Assembly: GCA_046296295.1 (NCBI GenBank)
Contig: JBKBLG010000007.1
Coordinates: forward strand, 1-64,000
DNA: 64,000 nt
Direction: 5' to 3'
Source: UBA10646 sp046296295
GTDB lineage: Bacteria > Bacteroidota > Bacteroidia > Chitinophagales > Chitinophagaceae
In this document: positions 44,657 to 52,145 of the stretch, piece by piece
Layout: each line of letters begins with the position of its first letter
Position numbering within the stretch: the stretch's first letter is position 1
Notes under the pieces: model-generated
What the model saw: the letters and a program-made list of their open reading frames with translations, nothing else
What the model was told of the DNA's origin: nothing
Databases searched by the model: none
Position numbers and translations under genes: made by a program

Positions 44657-45001
44657 ATGAAATTTATTATAGCCATACTCTTAACTGCATTATTGGGTTA
44701 CGCGGCACCCTTATTTCTGCCTTGGTGGGCATTTGTTGTAACAAGCGGTATTGTGGGTGCTACCATTCATCAGCAGCCATGGAAAGCTTGGTTGGCCGGC
44801 TTTTTAGGCATGTTTTTACTATGGGGTATTTGGGCTTATATGATTGATATTGCGAATGAGCACATTCTCAGCACTCGTGTAGCAGGCTTACTAAAACTAG
44901 GTAGCGGTACCATGCTGGTATTGGTGACTGCCTTGGTAGGTGGTTTGCTAAGTAGTGTAGCTGCGCTTGCCGGATCATTTGCTCGTAAGCGCCGTTCATA
45001 A
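44657..45001 (+). CDS. Small integral membrane protein of unknown function
   Basis: 114 residues with about four hydrophobic segments (residues ~3-20, 22-38, 47-66 and 85-106) and a basic tail (RKRRS). It starts 3 bp after the penicillin acylase stop, so the two are translationally linked. A terminator follows. No family is recognised. Confidence 0.75.
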   Translation: MKFIIAILLTALLGYAAPLFLPWWAFVVTSGIVGATIHQQPWKAWLAGFLGMFLLWGIWAYMIDIANEHILSTRVAGLLKLGSGTMLVLVTALVGGLLSSVAALAGSFARKRRS

Positions 45002-45026
45002 CAATTTTAGATATATTTGCAAATAG

Positions 45027-45053
45027 AAAGCCGAGTATCAAGCTCGGCTTTTT
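45027..45053 (+). terminator. Rho-independent terminator
   Basis: AAAGCCGAG / CTCGGCTTT stem, 7-nt loop, T-rich tail. Its place argues against an in-frame upstream start of the next gene. Confidence 0.85.
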
Positions 45054-45077
45054 ACTTTGCTTATATCTACACTTTTT

Positions 45078-47558
45078 ATGAGAAATCTATATACTCTAAT
45101 TATCTGTTACTGCTTAAGCACTACACTTAATGCCCAAACTCTAGTAAAAGGTACCATAACCGACGAAAAAAATCAGCCAATAGGTTTTTGTTCTGTTCTG
45201 GTAAAAGGAACTTCTGTTGGTGTTAGCGGTAACATACAAGGTAATTATATTCTAGAATTAGCACCAGGTAACTACACATTGGTGTGCCAACACGTTGGAT
45301 ATAAATCAGAAGAGAAAAAAATAGAGGTGAAAAAAGGTGTTGCCACCCTAGAGGTTAACTTCAATATGCAGCCACAAACTTACGATCTTAATGCAGTAGT
45401 AGTTTCTTCAAAAGGTGAAGACCCAGCCTATGAAATTATTAAAAAAGCCATTGCAAGTAGGGAAAAACACTTGCGAGAGTTAAAGGCTTTTGAAGTCAAT
45501 GTTTACATCAAAGGGCAACTTCGCTTGCGTAACTATCCTAAGAAATTTATGGGCGAAAAAGTAGATTTTGAAGATGGTGATACTAGTAAGCGAAAAGTTA
45601 TTTTCTTAAGCGAAACAGTTGCGAAATATACCTATCAAGAACCCGATAAAAGAAAGATTGAAGTTATTAGCACTAAAGTAAGTGGCAATAGTGATGGTTA
45701 TGGGTTCGCTTCTCCCCAAATCATTAACTTCTATGAAAACAATATACAGCTAAGTAATAATCTTAATCCGAGAGGATTTATTTCGCCTGTTGCTAGTGGA
45801 GCATTGAATTACTACAAATATAAATTCGCTGGTACGTTTTATGATGGTGGTAAAGAGATTAGTAGAATTAAAGTAATACCCAAACGTGAATACGAACCAT
45901 TATTTACAGGCTATATTGATATTATAGAAAAAGAGTGGCGTATTTATAGTGTGCAGTTGCAACTTCTAAAAAAACAAGCATTGCAGTTACTAGATACGCT
46001 TGCAATAGAACAGATTTATGTTCCCTTAAAAGATAAATGGGTTATTAAACAACAAGTAGTTTATCCTTCTATCAAAATTTTTGGATTTGATGCTTACGGT
46101 AGCTTTGCTCAAGTGTATAGCAATTTCAATATCAGTCCTGCCTTTACTAAAAACACCTTTAACAATACCATCATTAAATTTTACGATAGTAGTAATAAAA
46201 AAACACTAGCCTATTGGGATTCTATCCGTCCTATTCCATTGCAAACCGACGAAATAGCAGATTATAAAAAGAAAGATAGTTTAGAGCAAGTAAGGCAAAG
46301 CCCTGCTTATCTTGATAGCATTGATAACAAGAATAACAAGATTACTTTGAATGAGCTGTTCATCACCGGCCCCGATTTTCGTATCGAAAAAAAGAAAGTG
46401 TCTATCAGTCTACCTGCTTTGATTGATATGGTAACCTTCAATACGGTTGAAGGAATTAGTATTCGTTTCTCTCCCGGTTATTATAAAAGCTTTGGGAAAA
46501 ATACAAGGCGTAGTTTGTATTTAAGTCCGCACCTACAATATGGTGTTAACAACAAGCATTTCAATGCACACCTTACCGGCCGATACAATTTTGGTAAAAA
46601 ATATTACAACAGCTTTGAGTTCTCTGGTGGCAGAAGGGTTTTCCAATTCAATAACGCCCAGCCTGTTACCCCTCGTGAAAATACATTTGCCACCTTGTTG
46701 TATGGTAATAACTGGATGAAAGTATACGAGGCTTGGTTTGGTCGCGTTGCACTTACAAAAGGCTTAGGTAATGGATTAACAGGCTTGGTGCGGTTTGATT
46801 TTCAAAACAGAACACCACTAGAAAACACTACCAACTTTAGTTGGGCTAAATCAGAACATGTTAACTACACACCCAATCACCCTGTAGATGTTGGCCCGAA
46901 CAATATTCCACGCCATCAGGCGGCAAGTATAACAGTAGGTTTTTCTTGGCAGCCGGGAGCAAAGTATATTGAACTGCCCGGTAGAAAAATTAACGCAGGC
47001 TCAAAATTTCCTACTGTTACAGCAGCATATACACAAGGTTTGAAAAACTTTTTAGGCAGCGATGTTGATTATGCCAAATGGCGAGTAAGTATAGACGATG
47101 ATGTAAATATGAAAATCGGTGGGCTTCTCGAATACAACTTAGCCATGGGCGGATTCTTTAACAGCAATAGTGTATTTACACCCGATTTAAAACACTTTCA
47201 AGGTAACCGCCAATTTGCCTCTGTAATACCTTATACAACTACTTTCCAATTGCCAGGATATTACAAGTTTAGCAATGCACAAAGTTGGTATACTGAAACA
47301 CATATTCAATATCATTTAAATGGGTTGCTTACCAATAAAATTCCAGGATTTAAAAAGTTGAACTGGTTTTTAGTTACTGGTGTTAATGGTATTACTTTTA
47401 ACAACAAACAGGCTTATGGTGAGTGGATGGTTGGGTTAGAAAACATCCTTAAAATCATGAGGCTAGATTATGTTCGTTCTTTTGGCAATGCTGTACCCAC
47501 TACCGATGGTATCAGAGTGTCGTTTAGCGGTATCATACAAGGTCGTAAAGACGACTAA
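45078..47558 (+). CDS. DUF5686 outer-membrane protein with carboxypeptidase-like regulatory domain (second paralogue)
   Basis: 826 residues from the ATG at 45078 with signal peptide MRNLYTLIICYCLSTTLNAQ. The regulatory beta domain at about residues 22-105 (VKGTITDEKNQPIGFCSVLVKG) is followed by AVVVSSKGEDPAYEIIKKAI, the start of the DUF5686 part. A C-terminal beta-barrel-like region runs to RVSFSGIIQG. It shares order and motifs with the 5897-8323 product (AxVV...DP...IKKAI) but with low identity, so the duplication is old. Unlike the first copy, I see no full dispersed 14-mer inside. Confidence 0.88.
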   Translation: MRNLYTLIICYCLSTTLNAQTLVKGTITDEKNQPIGFCSVLVKGTSVGVSGNIQGNYILELAPGNYTLVCQHVGYKSEEKKIEVKKGVATLEVNFNMQPQTYDLNAVVVSSKGEDPAYEIIKKAIASREKHLRELKAFEVNVYIKGQLRLRNYPKKFMGEKVDFEDGDTSKRKVIFLSETVAKYTYQEPDKRKIEVISTKVSGNSDGYGFASPQIINFYENNIQLSNNLNPRGFISPVASGALNYYKYKFAGTFYDGGKEISRIKVIPKREYEPLFTGYIDIIEKEWRIYSVQLQLLKKQALQLLDTLAIEQIYVPLKDKWVIKQQVVYPSIKIFGFDAYGSFAQVYSNFNISPAFTKNTFNNTIIKFYDSSNKKTLAYWDSIRPIPLQTDEIADYKKKDSLEQVRQSPAYLDSIDNKNNKITLNELFITGPDFRIEKKKVSISLPALIDMVTFNTVEGISIRFSPGYYKSFGKNTRRSLYLSPHLQYGVNNKHFNAHLTGRYNFGKKYYNSFEFSGGRRVFQFNNAQPVTPRENTFATLLYGNNWMKVYEAWFGRVALTKGLGNGLTGLVRFDFQNRTPLENTTNFSWAKSEHVNYTPNHPVDVGPNNIPRHQAASITVGFSWQPGAKYIELPGRKINAGSKFPTVTAAYTQGLKNFLGSDVDYAKWRVSIDDDVNMKIGGLLEYNLAMGGFFNSNSVFTPDLKHFQGNRQFASVIPYTTTFQLPGYYKFSNAQSWYTETHIQYHLNGLLTNKIPGFKKLNWFLVTGVNGITFNNKQAYGEWMVGLENILKIMRLDYVRSFGNAVPTTDGIRVSFSGIIQGRKDD

Positions 47559-47561
47559 CTA

Positions 47562-47675
47562 CATTTACCGTAAGGTTTTTTATGTCTTTATTAGTATATA
47601 AGTAACACAAGCACACTGTATCTGTTAAACGCAGTATACTCAATTATAGTGTTAATAATAACCTTACGGTAAATA
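47562..47675. repeat. Inverted pair of 14-mers
   Basis: CATTTACCGTAAGG (47562-47575, three bases after the stop) and CCTTACGGTAAATA (47662-47675) face each other across 86 bp that lack a conventional terminator hairpin. Confidence 0.85.
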
Positions 47676-47712
47676 TCATTACTGCTACTAATAGAATAAC
47701 ATTGAAGCATCG

Positions 47713-47814
47713 TTAGAAGCAGTTATACATCACATGAATTGCTCCTTTAATTGCTGCTAAAGTGCCACTTAAACCTTTAGTTAGGTTATCTAACAAACCA
47801 CTTTGTTGTGGCAT
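47713..47814 (-). CDS. Possible 33-residue peptide gene
   Basis: ATG to TAA ORF alone in a gene-free stretch. The product is amphipathic (SGLLDNLTKGLSGTLAAIKG), unlike a random ORF, but there is no clear promoter, ribosome site or homologue to support it. Confidence 0.25.
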   Translation of the reverse strand: MPQQSGLLDNLTKGLSGTLAAIKGAIHVMYNCF

Positions 47815-47954
47815 AGCTTTAGTTAGTTTGTGTTACAATAATACATGCTTGTGAAGTGCAGCTTTTTATACACGTTAATAATTCACAATGGTGGAATACT
47901 TGTTCTTGATACAAAAGAAAAAACAACGTAGTTTGTAAGTATTACGAGTTTTCT

Positions 47955-48824
47955 ATGCATCCTACGAGAGAGATTAATGCATTGTTTTCTTTAATCGACG
48001 ACCCCGATGAAGAAGTTTATGCATCGGTTAGTAGCCGAATTATTGCTTATGGCAAAAGCATTATACCCAACTTGGAGCATTTGTGGGAAACTAACCCCAA
48101 CGAGCATGTACAAGATAGAATAGAACTGCTCATTCATCGGTTGCATTTTCAAGATCTGGTAACCGATATTACGGCATGGCGTAACAATCCGCATAACGAT
48201 CTGCTTTTTGGTGCATTGCTGATTGCTAAATATCAATACCCCGATATTCAGGTAACTCCTGTAATGGTTGATATAGAAAAAATTCGTCGTAGTTTGTGGT
48301 TAGAACTGAACAGCTTTTTAACTCCACTAGAGCAAGCAAATATTTTCACAAAAATTTTGTATCACTATTTTCAATTCAAAGGTGCTGCTGTAACATACAA
48401 CAACCCCGATGAGTTTTTAATTCATAAGGTATTGCAAACCCGTAAGGGTAATGCTTTCTCCAATGCTATTGTGTATCTTGTTTTAGCTGAGCTCCTCGAT
48501 TTGCCATTTAAAGTAGTACAAATTCCACGACAGTTTTTATTGGCCTATTTCGCACAACCACATCAATATAAAACTGCTTCAACAGCGCAATACAGTATTA
48601 GTTTTTTTGTTGATGCTGTGAACGGGCAGGTATATAGCCATAACGATATTGAGCACTATTTCAAACGACTTAATATTTTACCCACACCCATGCACTACGA
48701 GCCATTGAATAATCAACAAATCATTCATAAGCTCACTGAAGAGTTATCGCAATGTTTTAGTACACCCCATGAGGCCTATAAAAAAGAGGAGCTAGAACAA
48801 ATTGCAGCCTTGCTAGCGAATTAA
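47955..48824 (+). CDS. SirB1-like transglutaminase-fold protein
   Basis: 289 residues. Residues about 1-75 look like HEAT-type helices (ALFSLIDDPDEEVYASVSSRI). The middle resembles SirB1/transglutaminase-core-2 proteins (FLIHKVLQTRKGNAFSNAIVYLVLAELLDLPF, then QIPRQFLLAYF). The usual Cys/Ser at the nucleophile position is not evident, so it may be non-enzymatic. No partner gene is adjacent. Confidence 0.72.
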   Translation: MHPTREINALFSLIDDPDEEVYASVSSRIIAYGKSIIPNLEHLWETNPNEHVQDRIELLIHRLHFQDLVTDITAWRNNPHNDLLFGALLIAKYQYPDIQVTPVMVDIEKIRRSLWLELNSFLTPLEQANIFTKILYHYFQFKGAAVTYNNPDEFLIHKVLQTRKGNAFSNAIVYLVLAELLDLPFKVVQIPRQFLLAYFAQPHQYKTASTAQYSISFFVDAVNGQVYSHNDIEHYFKRLNILPTPMHYEPLNNQQIIHKLTEELSQCFSTPHEAYKKEELEQIAALLAN

Positions 48825-48833
48825 ATGAGTTAA

Positions 48834-48905
48834 TATTTACCGTAAGGTAACAATAGTGATAAACACGTTTAATAATTATTTGCTACAATCGCCTTACGGC
48901 AAATG
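48834..48905. repeat. Inverted pair of 14-mers
   Basis: TATTTACCGTAAGG (48834-48847) and CCTTACGGCAAATG (48892-48905), 44 bp apart with no other hairpin between. They may themselves form the 3' structure of the SirB1-like gene. Confidence 0.88.
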
Positions 48906-48967
48906 AAAGTACATGAAGTAATTCTAGCCTTTGCTTTCAAAGAGTAGCTTATTTTTACCAACGCAAT

Positions 48968-50905
48968 ATGATTTCGCCACAGTCTATACAACAAATTCAG
49001 AGCCGTATTGATATCATTGATGTCATAGGTGAGTTTTTGAAGCTTAAAAAGCGTGGTGTTAATTACATTGGTAATTGTCCGTTTCATGGCGAGAAAACAC
49101 CATCGTTCACGGTGTCGCCAACAAAAGAAATTTTCAAATGCTTTGGTTGTGGTAAGAGTGGTAATGCCATTACCTTTCTTATGGAACATGAGAAAATTAG
49201 TTATGTAGAAGCATTACGTTGGTTAGCAAAGCGCTACAATGTTGATATAGAAGAAACACAAGTTACTGATGAGGTGCGGCAACAGCAGCAAGCAGCCGAT
49301 AGCTTGTATATATTAAATCAGTTTGCAAAAGATTGGTTTCAAGCACAACTCTGGAACACCGAAGAAGGCCGGCATATTGCTTTAAGTTACTTAGAAGAAA
49401 GAGGTTTTTCACATGAAAATATCCGCAAGTTTCAAATAGGATATAACCCACAGGGCGGAGAAGCCTTTGCTAATGCAGCAGCAGCCGAACAATTTACACC
49501 TGAAGTATTGCTTAAGGCTGGCTTAGTGAACGAGCGAAACCAGCAACTTTACGATAATTACAGGGGGCGTATCATTTTTCCTATTGTTGCCAATAATGGA
49601 AAAATTGTAGGCTTTGGGGCACGTGTTATTGGCAAAGCCGATAAAGCACCTAAATACATCAATACACCAGAGAATGATATTTATCATAAAAGCAGGGTGC
49701 TTTATGGCTTGTATCAAGCTCGTTTAGCTATTGATAGGTTTAAAGAGTGCTTATTGGTAGAAGGTTACACCGATGTTACGAGCCTACATCAAGCAGGTAT
49801 AGAAAATGTAGTAGCAAGTGGTGGTACGGCACTTACAGTAGAGCAGCTACGCTTAATACAAAAGTATACCAACAATTTAACCATTATTTACGATGGCGAT
49901 GCAGCAGGTGTTAAAGCGGCCATGCGTGGCCTCGATATGGCGGTAGAAGAGGGGATCAATGTAAAGCTAGTACTAATTCCTAATAACGAAGACCCCGATA
50001 GCTACGTTAGAAAGGTAGGTGAGCAAGCCTTTAGAGATTTTATTGCAGCACAGAAAAAAGACTTCATCATTTTCCAGTTAGAGGTAATGTTGAAAGATGC
50101 TGGTTCAGATATTGCCAAGCGTAACGAGGCAGTGAATGTAGTTGCAGCAACATTAGCTAAAATTACCAAGCCGGAAGATTTTCTTAAACTGCAAGATTAT
50201 ACCCGCCAATGTGCTGCTATCCTTAAAATAGATGAAGGCGGCTTAACACAATTGGTGAATAAGTACAAGCGAGATAAGCTTACCAAAGAACAAGATAAGC
50301 TTGCTGCGAATACAGAATTACCTACCGCTGTTGAAATAAATACTTCACCAGAAAGTCAGGCAATTGGTACCGAAAGCATCATGCATCAAAACGAAATTAA
50401 TTTGATGCGAGTGTTGCTAGAGCATGGCCACAAACCTTGTTGGGATAGCCGTTACGAAACGGTGGCACATTATTTAATGCACGAATTAGGTAATATATAC
50501 GTGCTGCATCATACTGATTGTATTGCCTTTTTAGAAGCTTACATCAACCTCTTTAACGCCAAATTAATTGATGAAGGCAAAGCCATGCTTAACCATCCGA
50601 ACCCGGAGATACAAAAAATGGCAGCCAATTTAATGATACATGCGCATGAACAAGTGAGCCCCAAGTGGGAAGAAAAAGTAACAGCAATGCCTAAAAACAA
50701 AGAAGATGAATATGCAAAAGCAGTTACCAACGCACTGTATCATTACAAGCTAAGAAGGTTAAAACACATTCACACAGAACTACTCGATCAACTATCGAAC
50801 AGTAACGATTTAGAACTGTTTAAAGCTAGTAAAGATGCACTCGATTTACTGCTCGATGAAGAAAAGAAAATTGCCAAAATGCTAGGTACAGCCGTAGTGA
50901 AATAA
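48968..50905 (+). CDS. dnaG: DNA primase
   Basis: 645 residues. The N-terminal CHC2 zinc finger has Cys37, His40, Cys58 and Cys61. The catalytic core includes FPIVANNGKIVGFGARV and the TOPRIM segment LLVEGYTDVTSLHQAGIENVVASGG, with IIYDGDAAG further on. The C-terminal helicase-binding part, from about residue 440, is divergent as usual. It makes RNA primers at the replication fork. The macromolecular-synthesis neighbours rpsU and rpoD are absent. Confidence 0.96.
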   Translation: MISPQSIQQIQSRIDIIDVIGEFLKLKKRGVNYIGNCPFHGEKTPSFTVSPTKEIFKCFGCGKSGNAITFLMEHEKISYVEALRWLAKRYNVDIEETQVTDEVRQQQQAADSLYILNQFAKDWFQAQLWNTEEGRHIALSYLEERGFSHENIRKFQIGYNPQGGEAFANAAAAEQFTPEVLLKAGLVNERNQQLYDNYRGRIIFPIVANNGKIVGFGARVIGKADKAPKYINTPENDIYHKSRVLYGLYQARLAIDRFKECLLVEGYTDVTSLHQAGIENVVASGGTALTVEQLRLIQKYTNNLTIIYDGDAAGVKAAMRGLDMAVEEGINVKLVLIPNNEDPDSYVRKVGEQAFRDFIAAQKKDFIIFQLEVMLKDAGSDIAKRNEAVNVVAATLAKITKPEDFLKLQDYTRQCAAILKIDEGGLTQLVNKYKRDKLTKEQDKLAANTELPTAVEINTSPESQAIGTESIMHQNEINLMRVLLEHGHKPCWDSRYETVAHYLMHELGNIYVLHHTDCIAFLEAYINLFNAKLIDEGKAMLNHPNPEIQKMAANLMIHAHEQVSPKWEEKVTAMPKNKEDEYAKAVTNALYHYKLRRLKHIHTELLDQLSNSNDLELFKASKDALDLLLDEEKKIAKMLGTAVVK

Positions 50906-50907
50906 GT

Positions 50908-52029
50908 CTAAAAAGCATCGCCAATTCTAAAATAATACCCGAAGTTGCCATGTACCGTGTAAGCTACATCGGTACGTAGGTATATCTGTTTATCTTTATT
51001 AATCAACAAGCGTAGGCCGGTACCCCCACTTAATAGCAAATCATTTTTAAACAAAGTAGCTGTAGTAGTACCGGTACCACCTATACCAGAAAAAAATGCA
51101 AGCCTAAAAAAACGCGATAAATTATACCTATACTCGCTTTGCAAAGCCCACAAATTATTATCTCTAAATCGCCCTTGAAAATAGCCACGTAATAAAGCAT
51201 TTCCACCAATTCTCGCTTTTTCAAGCATCGGAGCATGTTGGTTTGTAGCTTGGGCTAGTAGTTGTGTTGCCCAAACACCTTGCGGTAAATGATAATACTT
51301 GCGTAAATCTATGGTACATTGTAAGTAATTACCATTGCTAACAGCAGTATTATTCATCCAGCTCAACGATATATCGTAGTAATGCCCTTCCGATGGACTG
51401 AACTGATTGTTTCTTTTATCTTGTATCACTGAAATGCCTGCCCCTATTACTTCTGAATGAGTAAAATCTGGCGATGGTACTAGTGGCGTTTTATTTACCG
51501 TAAGGGTATCTATATTGTTGTGCTTGCTGTAATACAGGTTAACGCCTGTAAAAATTTTATTGCCAACATTTTTAGTGATTCGGGCACTAGCATACAAGCG
51601 GTCGTAAGTTAGCTCTGTGAAATTTTTATTGCTAGCAGTTGGGTTACTGTAACCCCAAAAACGTTCGTAGTTACTAATAAAACCACCTTTAAAAAAAATA
51701 TAAAATTGCTCGTTGTTGGTATAAGTAGAGGTGTAGGCTTCAAGGGTAAGCTGGCCGCGGGTACTGTATAAGGCTTGTAACCAACTTAAACTTGGTCGGG
51801 TAACGCCGCTATTGTTGGCTTTAGTTCTATAAAAATAATCCAGAAAAATACCACCTTTTATGCCCGTTTCCGGACTAATTGTTAGGCTTGGTAAGGGTAG
51901 AAATCGAAGGTTTCGGTTGCTTAAAGAATCGAGGTTAAACTTACTCCAAAAACCACTTTTGCTTTGAGCTTGCAAGCTCAAAGCAAAAGTGGTTAGAAAG
52001 CAGGTTATAATGGTGCTTTTACAGTTCAT
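50908..52029 (-). CDS. Outer-membrane beta-barrel protein, surface-antigen (D15) type, second paralogue
   Basis: 373 residues from the ATG at 52029-52027; a TTG five codons upstream is not needed. The signal peptide ends LQAQ. It shares with the 2702-3847 product the SPETG(I/L)K(G/A)G start, NNxNYxxxxxDxRKYY-type strands, LLRGYFQGRFRDNN and the terminal IGDAF. Codons 12-26 are a perfect 44-bp palindrome in DNA. Two motif copies are inside (51278, LPQG; 51492, LTVN). It follows tex on the same strand beyond a hairpin. Confidence 0.85.
   Translation of the reverse strand: MNCKSTIITCFLTTFALSLQAQSKSGFWSKFNLDSLSNRNLRFLPLPSLTISPETGIKGGIFLDYFYRTKANNSGVTRPSLSWLQALYSTRGQLTLEAYTSTYTNNEQFYIFFKGGFISNYERFWGYSNPTASNKNFTELTYDRLYASARITKNVGNKIFTGVNLYYSKHNNIDTLTVNKTPLVPSPDFTHSEVIGAGISVIQDKRNNQFSPSEGHYYDISLSWMNNTAVSNGNYLQCTIDLRKYYHLPQGVWATQLLAQATNQHAPMLEKARIGGNALLRGYFQGRFRDNNLWALQSEYRYNLSRFFRLAFFSGIGGTGTTTATLFKNDLLLSGGTGLRLLINKDKQIYLRTDVAYTVHGNFGYYFRIGDAF
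51278..51291 (+). repeat. Dispersed 14-mer, A-to-G variant
   Basis: CCTTGCGGTAAATG antisense to the barrel gene; the coding strand reads His-Leu-Pro-Gln-Gly. Confidence 0.85.
51492..51505 (-). repeat. Dispersed 14-mer, last-base variant
   Basis: TATTTACCGTAAGG; coding strand of the barrel gene reads Leu-Thr-Val-Asn. Confidence 0.82.
51951..51994. repeat. Perfect 44-bp palindrome inside a coding region
   Basis: Positions 51951-51972 are the exact reverse complement of 51973-51994 with no loop (centre AGCTTGCAAGCT). It spans the signal-peptide C-region and mature N-terminus of the barrel protein, about 35 nt after the ATG. Confidence 0.93.
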
Positions 52030-52097
52030 GCACTCCGCTAACAAGTAAACGCAACAAAAAGTTAGACTGTTTTTGTTAATATTATCTTTTGATAAAC

Positions 52098-52138
52098 TTA
52101 CTTACGTAAATGAACGAAGTGCTCATTTACGTAAGTAA
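52098..52138. terminator. Hairpin built from two CTTACGTAAATG units
   Basis: 16-bp arms (52098-52113, 52123-52138), each containing the 12-mer relative of the dispersed motif, in inverted orientation with a 9-nt loop. It lies 7 bp past the tex stop on the minus strand. Confidence 0.75.
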
Positions 52139-52145
52139 AAGAAGC

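Larger units (their letters stand above)
47559..47954. other. 396-bp intergenic region
   Basis: It holds the inverted 14-mer pair (47562-47675), then A/T-rich sequence with short dyads (GTTAG-GTTAT-CTAAC near 47780). A 33-codon minus-strand ORF lies at 47814-47713. Nothing else is recognised. Confidence 0.6.
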
